Translations under genes and position numbers: made by a program | In this document: in pieces, positions 60,451 to 64,000 of the stretch | Numbering within the stretch: the stretch's first letter is position 1 | Layout of the letters: every line of letters starts with the position of its first letter | Notes under the pieces: generated by a model | The model's input: the letters and a program-made list of their open reading frames with translations, nothing else | Databases searched by the model: none | What the model was told of the DNA's origin: nothing | DNA from: Marchantia polymorpha subsp. ruderalis | Taxonomy: Eukaryota > Streptophyta > Marchantiopsida > Marchantiales > Marchantiaceae | Length of the DNA stretch: 64,000 nucleotides | Assembly (NCBI GenBank): GCA_037833965.1 | Contig: AP031352.1 | Location: forward strand, 28,460,501 to 28,524,500 | Direction of reading: 5' to 3'

Positions 60451-61310
60451 TTTCTAGTTGACATCCGACCAAAAGGCACGGTAGATAGAGGTTGAAAGAT
60501 TGGCACATAATTGCTTCGTATCCATTCCTAGCGAAGTGTTTTTCTAAACATATTCGTCATTGCTCTTATAGAGCTGCATGTGGTTGACGCTCTAACGAGG
60601 CAAGCGCAGTATGAGAAGGGAAGGGACTTATGGCCTGTAGACTACAAATTGTACTATTCAATCATCTTCACCTCGAAGCATGCTATTTTGCTCTGTGTAT
60701 ATGGATCATTGCACCCGATAGTCATAGATCGATAGACATAGAAATCGCTAGTTCTAGCGGGCCACAACTTGATGAGATCTTCAGATTATAACACTAGTAG
60801 CCCACGGGGAGGTGGTTGTATCATAAGGATGAATTTTATTCACTTGATGAAACTATCACCGGTGCTCCATGACACTTGGTTGTTGTTCGGAATCAAATCC
60901 GGTTGTTGTCAATGATTCTTTCAGTGAATTTGGCATCAAGCTTCCCAATGTCCATGTATAGGCGATCGCCAGCACAGTTCGGATATACCAGCTTCCTGAT
61001 ACGAACACTGTTGCCTCGACATGCACATACAGAGACCGAGAGGGAGAGAGAGATATGGGAAATAGAAGCCCAGCGAAGAAGGAGGGATTGAAGGGAAGAG
61101 GGGAGCCATGAATGATAATCCGAGAGCTGGTGGCAACAAATACATGAGGAAGTTGTATAGGACCGAGTCGTTCATCGTCTGTCACAGTGCGATCTTTAAT
61201 TACGAGGCGGTGGTGTGCAGGAGAGTGTGACAAGAGCAACACACGGCGTTCGTTCTATTGCGAAGGCGAATATGCGGATTGGTTTGTAGGCGAACGAATT
61301 CTGAGCGAAG

Positions 61311-62154
61311 ATGAGTTGTGGCGAGGATGTGGAAGGCGAGCGAGCGTTTGTTTGTAGCGAAGGACTTTGTCTCGTACTCGAGAGGAGGAAGTCAGTGGGT
61401 ATAAGTGGGAAGAGCTCGAAGAATAAAGTGGGAAGGTTTTGTTGCGTCGCATGTGGACGCAAGAGTTTATTGCGCCACTTTAGGGGGAAGGTCCGAGCCC
61501 GAAGGAACGCCAGATTTAGCGAGGGGCAGTCAAGTCTAGGACATGTTCACGCGAACAGCGTCCGGCGACCATCTAAGTTTGAAGGCGCAGGGCCGAATAT
61601 GGGGCGGGTGCAGGGAGAAGGCGAGCGGCCCGTTTCTCACGAGACAGGGCACGCCATTCGTGAAAGTCATGACTACGACAAGGGCCGAAACCTCAGCCGC
61701 CAAGTTTGGGGCCCGCGATCCTTATGTCTGGAACAAGGCCCTCGTCACGAAGGACCGCCTGCCACTTATAGGGAAGCGCCACGGGAACAGGAAAAGCTCT
61801 TTTCTACGGCCAATGGAGCGCGGCCAAACCTCGAATACTTTCGAGGGCGTGGGCGGAGGGAAGAAGGTACTATCCTGTCCAGAGCGTCGAGCTGGTAAGA
61901 TTCGCAGCCATGAGTTGTTGACATTTTTTGGTGGTGGCTGGAATAGCTGGAATAGAATGATCCCTGAATGTAGCTGCGACTCCGAATCTGAGGGCTCGCA
62001 CATGCTGCACCCAAGTCAATACTCCCGGAGCCACGCATCGCGCCCTACAGTGGAGCTTCGCAACCTACCGGTTATAGGCCCAAATCCAGAGGATGGGATT
62101 TCCGCTTCCCGGGGCTTGTCGTCGAATGAATATTTTATGGCCCGCGATATTTAA
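61311..62154 (+). other. Two overlapping ~200-codon open frames, status unknown
   Basis: Frames 61311-61898 (195 codons) and 61543-62154 (203 codons) overlap by about 350 bp on the same strand, and the minus strand is open as well at 61722-62038. The products are rich in Arg, Gly and Ser and I recognise no domain. In GC-rich DNA such overlaps arise by chance, so coding is unproven. A fragment of an unrecognised repeat is equally possible. Confidence 0.2.
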
Positions 62155-64000
62155 ACGCTGCACTGAAGAGTCAGAAAGCGTGCCAGCTACTGAAGAATCT
62201 TAGCCCCAAATCTAGCCGAGCCGCCGTCTAGGTTCGTAGTAGATTTCACTAAAGACAGACTCACACGCTCTCGAAGCACATTATGAGTCCGATGTCGGGA
62301 TATTTATTCGCTTGACTCAGCCTCTGGCGAAACGTGGCCAATTTTAGCAGACCTATAAACGAGCCCCGCAAAAGATACCCGGCCTCACGCAACGCTCTGC
62401 CAAATGTAGCTGGCCCTCGCCATGACCAGGCCTGGCCCAGAGATCGCGATCGGGATGGGGCTGGATGGCGTGGGGTGGGGTGCGGTGGGGTGCGACTCAA
62501 GCGAACAAGGTTCACGAGGACCGGGAGTGAGGTCAGGGCCGGTCGTCAGATTATCGGCAACGAACTACAACTAGCACTGGCCGCAAGCGACCGCGGGCAG
62601 AACGTTGTCCGGTTGCGTCCAGGCTTCCTCGTCCAGTTCACAACAGGTAAACAGGTGCGCGACCCGACCCGACCCGCCTCCAAGACTGGTTAACCTGGAG
62701 TCGGTTCGAACCTGCAGCCGCTGGTGGACGGGTCAAACGTGTGATGGACTGGCTCGTTCGTCGCTAGTTTGGAGGGTCCACGGGTGGCACGACGCGGTTG
62801 GTTCGAACTCGTCAGGACAGAGAGTCAGAGGGTTACGGTAGCGTGGAAGTGAGTCAGGGAGTCAGGGCGAGTCGATAAAGCTCATGAGTGCGAGAACTGC
62901 TGCTGCTGCTGGTGGCCTCTGGGCGTCTGCTGTCTGGCTGGCTCGCTGGCTTAATGGATTCCAGTCTATCGCTGGTGCCGACTCCTCGCGGCCCATCGAA
63001 TAGTAATAAACCTGAATCGAATTGTATCGGACTGGAATCCCTCGTCGCCCCGCAGCCGGGGGGAACTTGCCGTAGAAGCAAGGTAAATGAGAACCCCGAG
63101 CCGAGAAGAGACCGTGACCGAGCCTCTGCTGCTTTTCTGGTACCAGTCTTGAGTGGGGCTCGCACGATTTTGTTTGATTTGAAATATGTCATGAGTAACA
63201 GTTGTCAAATTTGTGCCAAGGATTCATTCAAAGACGCAGCAGCAGAAGCAGAAGCAGCAGCTGCTGCAGCTGCGGAGCGGTGGGCCAATAATACTCTAGG
63301 AGTACAGAGTAAGGTTGAATGAATGAATTAGGTCCTGGCAAAGCTTTAAGGGCACGGATGAGATGGCCGGAAAGGGATAGATTAAGGGGCGCGACTGTTT
63401 TCAGCTTTTTGGTAGCTGAAAACACCTCGAGTGGATTGGAGTGCGCCTTCTCCCGGCCCGCTGCTGATTCGATGTGCAGCATATCTTTTGTTTTCTGCGG
63501 CCTTTTCTTTGGTACAAGTGAATGAACGATCGATGCGGGAGTCAAATGCGCGACCAGGGGGAGTTGAGGGAGGGGGTGGGGCGCGGGTGGGGTGGACTCG
63601 ACTCGTACAATGAATTAAGTCCCGTTGCGTTTCTTTCAAAATATGAGGTGAAAGTCAGGCCCTGCGAGCGAGCGAGCGAGTGAGTGAGAGGTATGATTGA
63701 CGATGCGGGCCGAGCAGTGAACTGGTAGGGAAAGGGAAAGACGGAGTCAGTCGGTACTGTACCATGCAGTGTACACATGGATTCCGGTGTTTTTCCCCTG
63801 CCAAAGGTACTAGCTTCATTCTCACGGCCCACGGTCTGCTCCTGGGTAGTTGCAGAGAAATGCCCTTCGGCTCATTAATGACGGGCGAACACACATATTA
63901 CGCACAGCGAATGTACTGTACACCCGTCTCAATGCGAGTCTGAACACGTACAATTGGACTTTGTTCACCTCCCCGGCCCATGAGATGAGACGCTGGAGGT
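62155..64000. other. Intergenic DNA to the window end
   Basis: No supported gene. It holds a GCA/CTG-type run near 63235-63265 and a GCGA/GTGA run near 63666-63690. Two GGTTCGAAC words (62703 and 62800) are not parts of tRNA genes. Confidence 0.45.

Noticed and set aside
62703..62808. Two GGTTCGAAC words 97 bp apart resembling tRNA B-boxes
   Set aside because: No matching A-box at the right distance and no cloverleaf around either word.
1..64000. CRISPR array, bacterial operon or phage system
   Set aside because: The regularly spaced repeats seen are microsatellites or transposon parts, and the genes have plant introns.

Overview
The window looks like nuclear DNA of a land plant. It has intron-containing genes with GT..AG junctions, an organelle-targeted MnmG homologue, a BOI/BRG-type RING protein, a DUF3527 protein and a plant-type LRR protein. 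Very long leader regions full of CT/GA-rich and pentanucleotide microsatellites, sharp swings between GC-rich genes and very AT-rich spacers, and an intronless LRR gene lacking a kinase suggest a bryophyte, possibly a liverwort such as Marchantia. That placement is inference; no organelle or rRNA marker confirms it.

Layout. 1-2273: leader or intergenic DNA. 2274-6782 (+): two-exon DUF3527 gene. 6783-11212: spacer with a dispersed 32-bp repeat and an ATGGGT-rich tandem repeat. 11213-14267: a 3,055-bp hAT-type DNA transposon with terminal inverted repeats, an 8-bp imperfect target duplication and a decayed minus-strand transposase; a 420-bp solo copia-like LTR with its own 5-bp target duplication is nested in it. 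14276-22324: mostly AT-rich spacer, with an 80-bp inverted repeat at 20.1/20.7 kb. 22325-24652 (+): intronless secreted LRR protein. 26304-33439 (+): thirteen-exon MnmG/GidA gene, followed by a 239-bp tandem duplication. 34-37 kb: low-complexity DNA. About 37.0-44.0 kb: an extremely AT-rich block without genes. 44-50.4 kb: microsatellite-rich DNA leading to the BOI-like RING gene at 50393-52299 (+, four exons). 52.3-64 kb: no gene I can support, including a second AT-rich block at about 58.0-60.4 kb.

The four supported genes share one strand but no pathway: MnmG acts in organellar tRNA wobble-uridine modification, the BOI-like RING protein in ubiquitylation, the LRR protein probably in apoplastic recognition, and DUF3527 has no assigned role. 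I did not find a convincing new multi-gene system. The most informative structure is the layered insertion at 11-14.3 kb, whose order of events can be read: tandem repeat, then hAT insertion, then LTR insertion into the hAT element.
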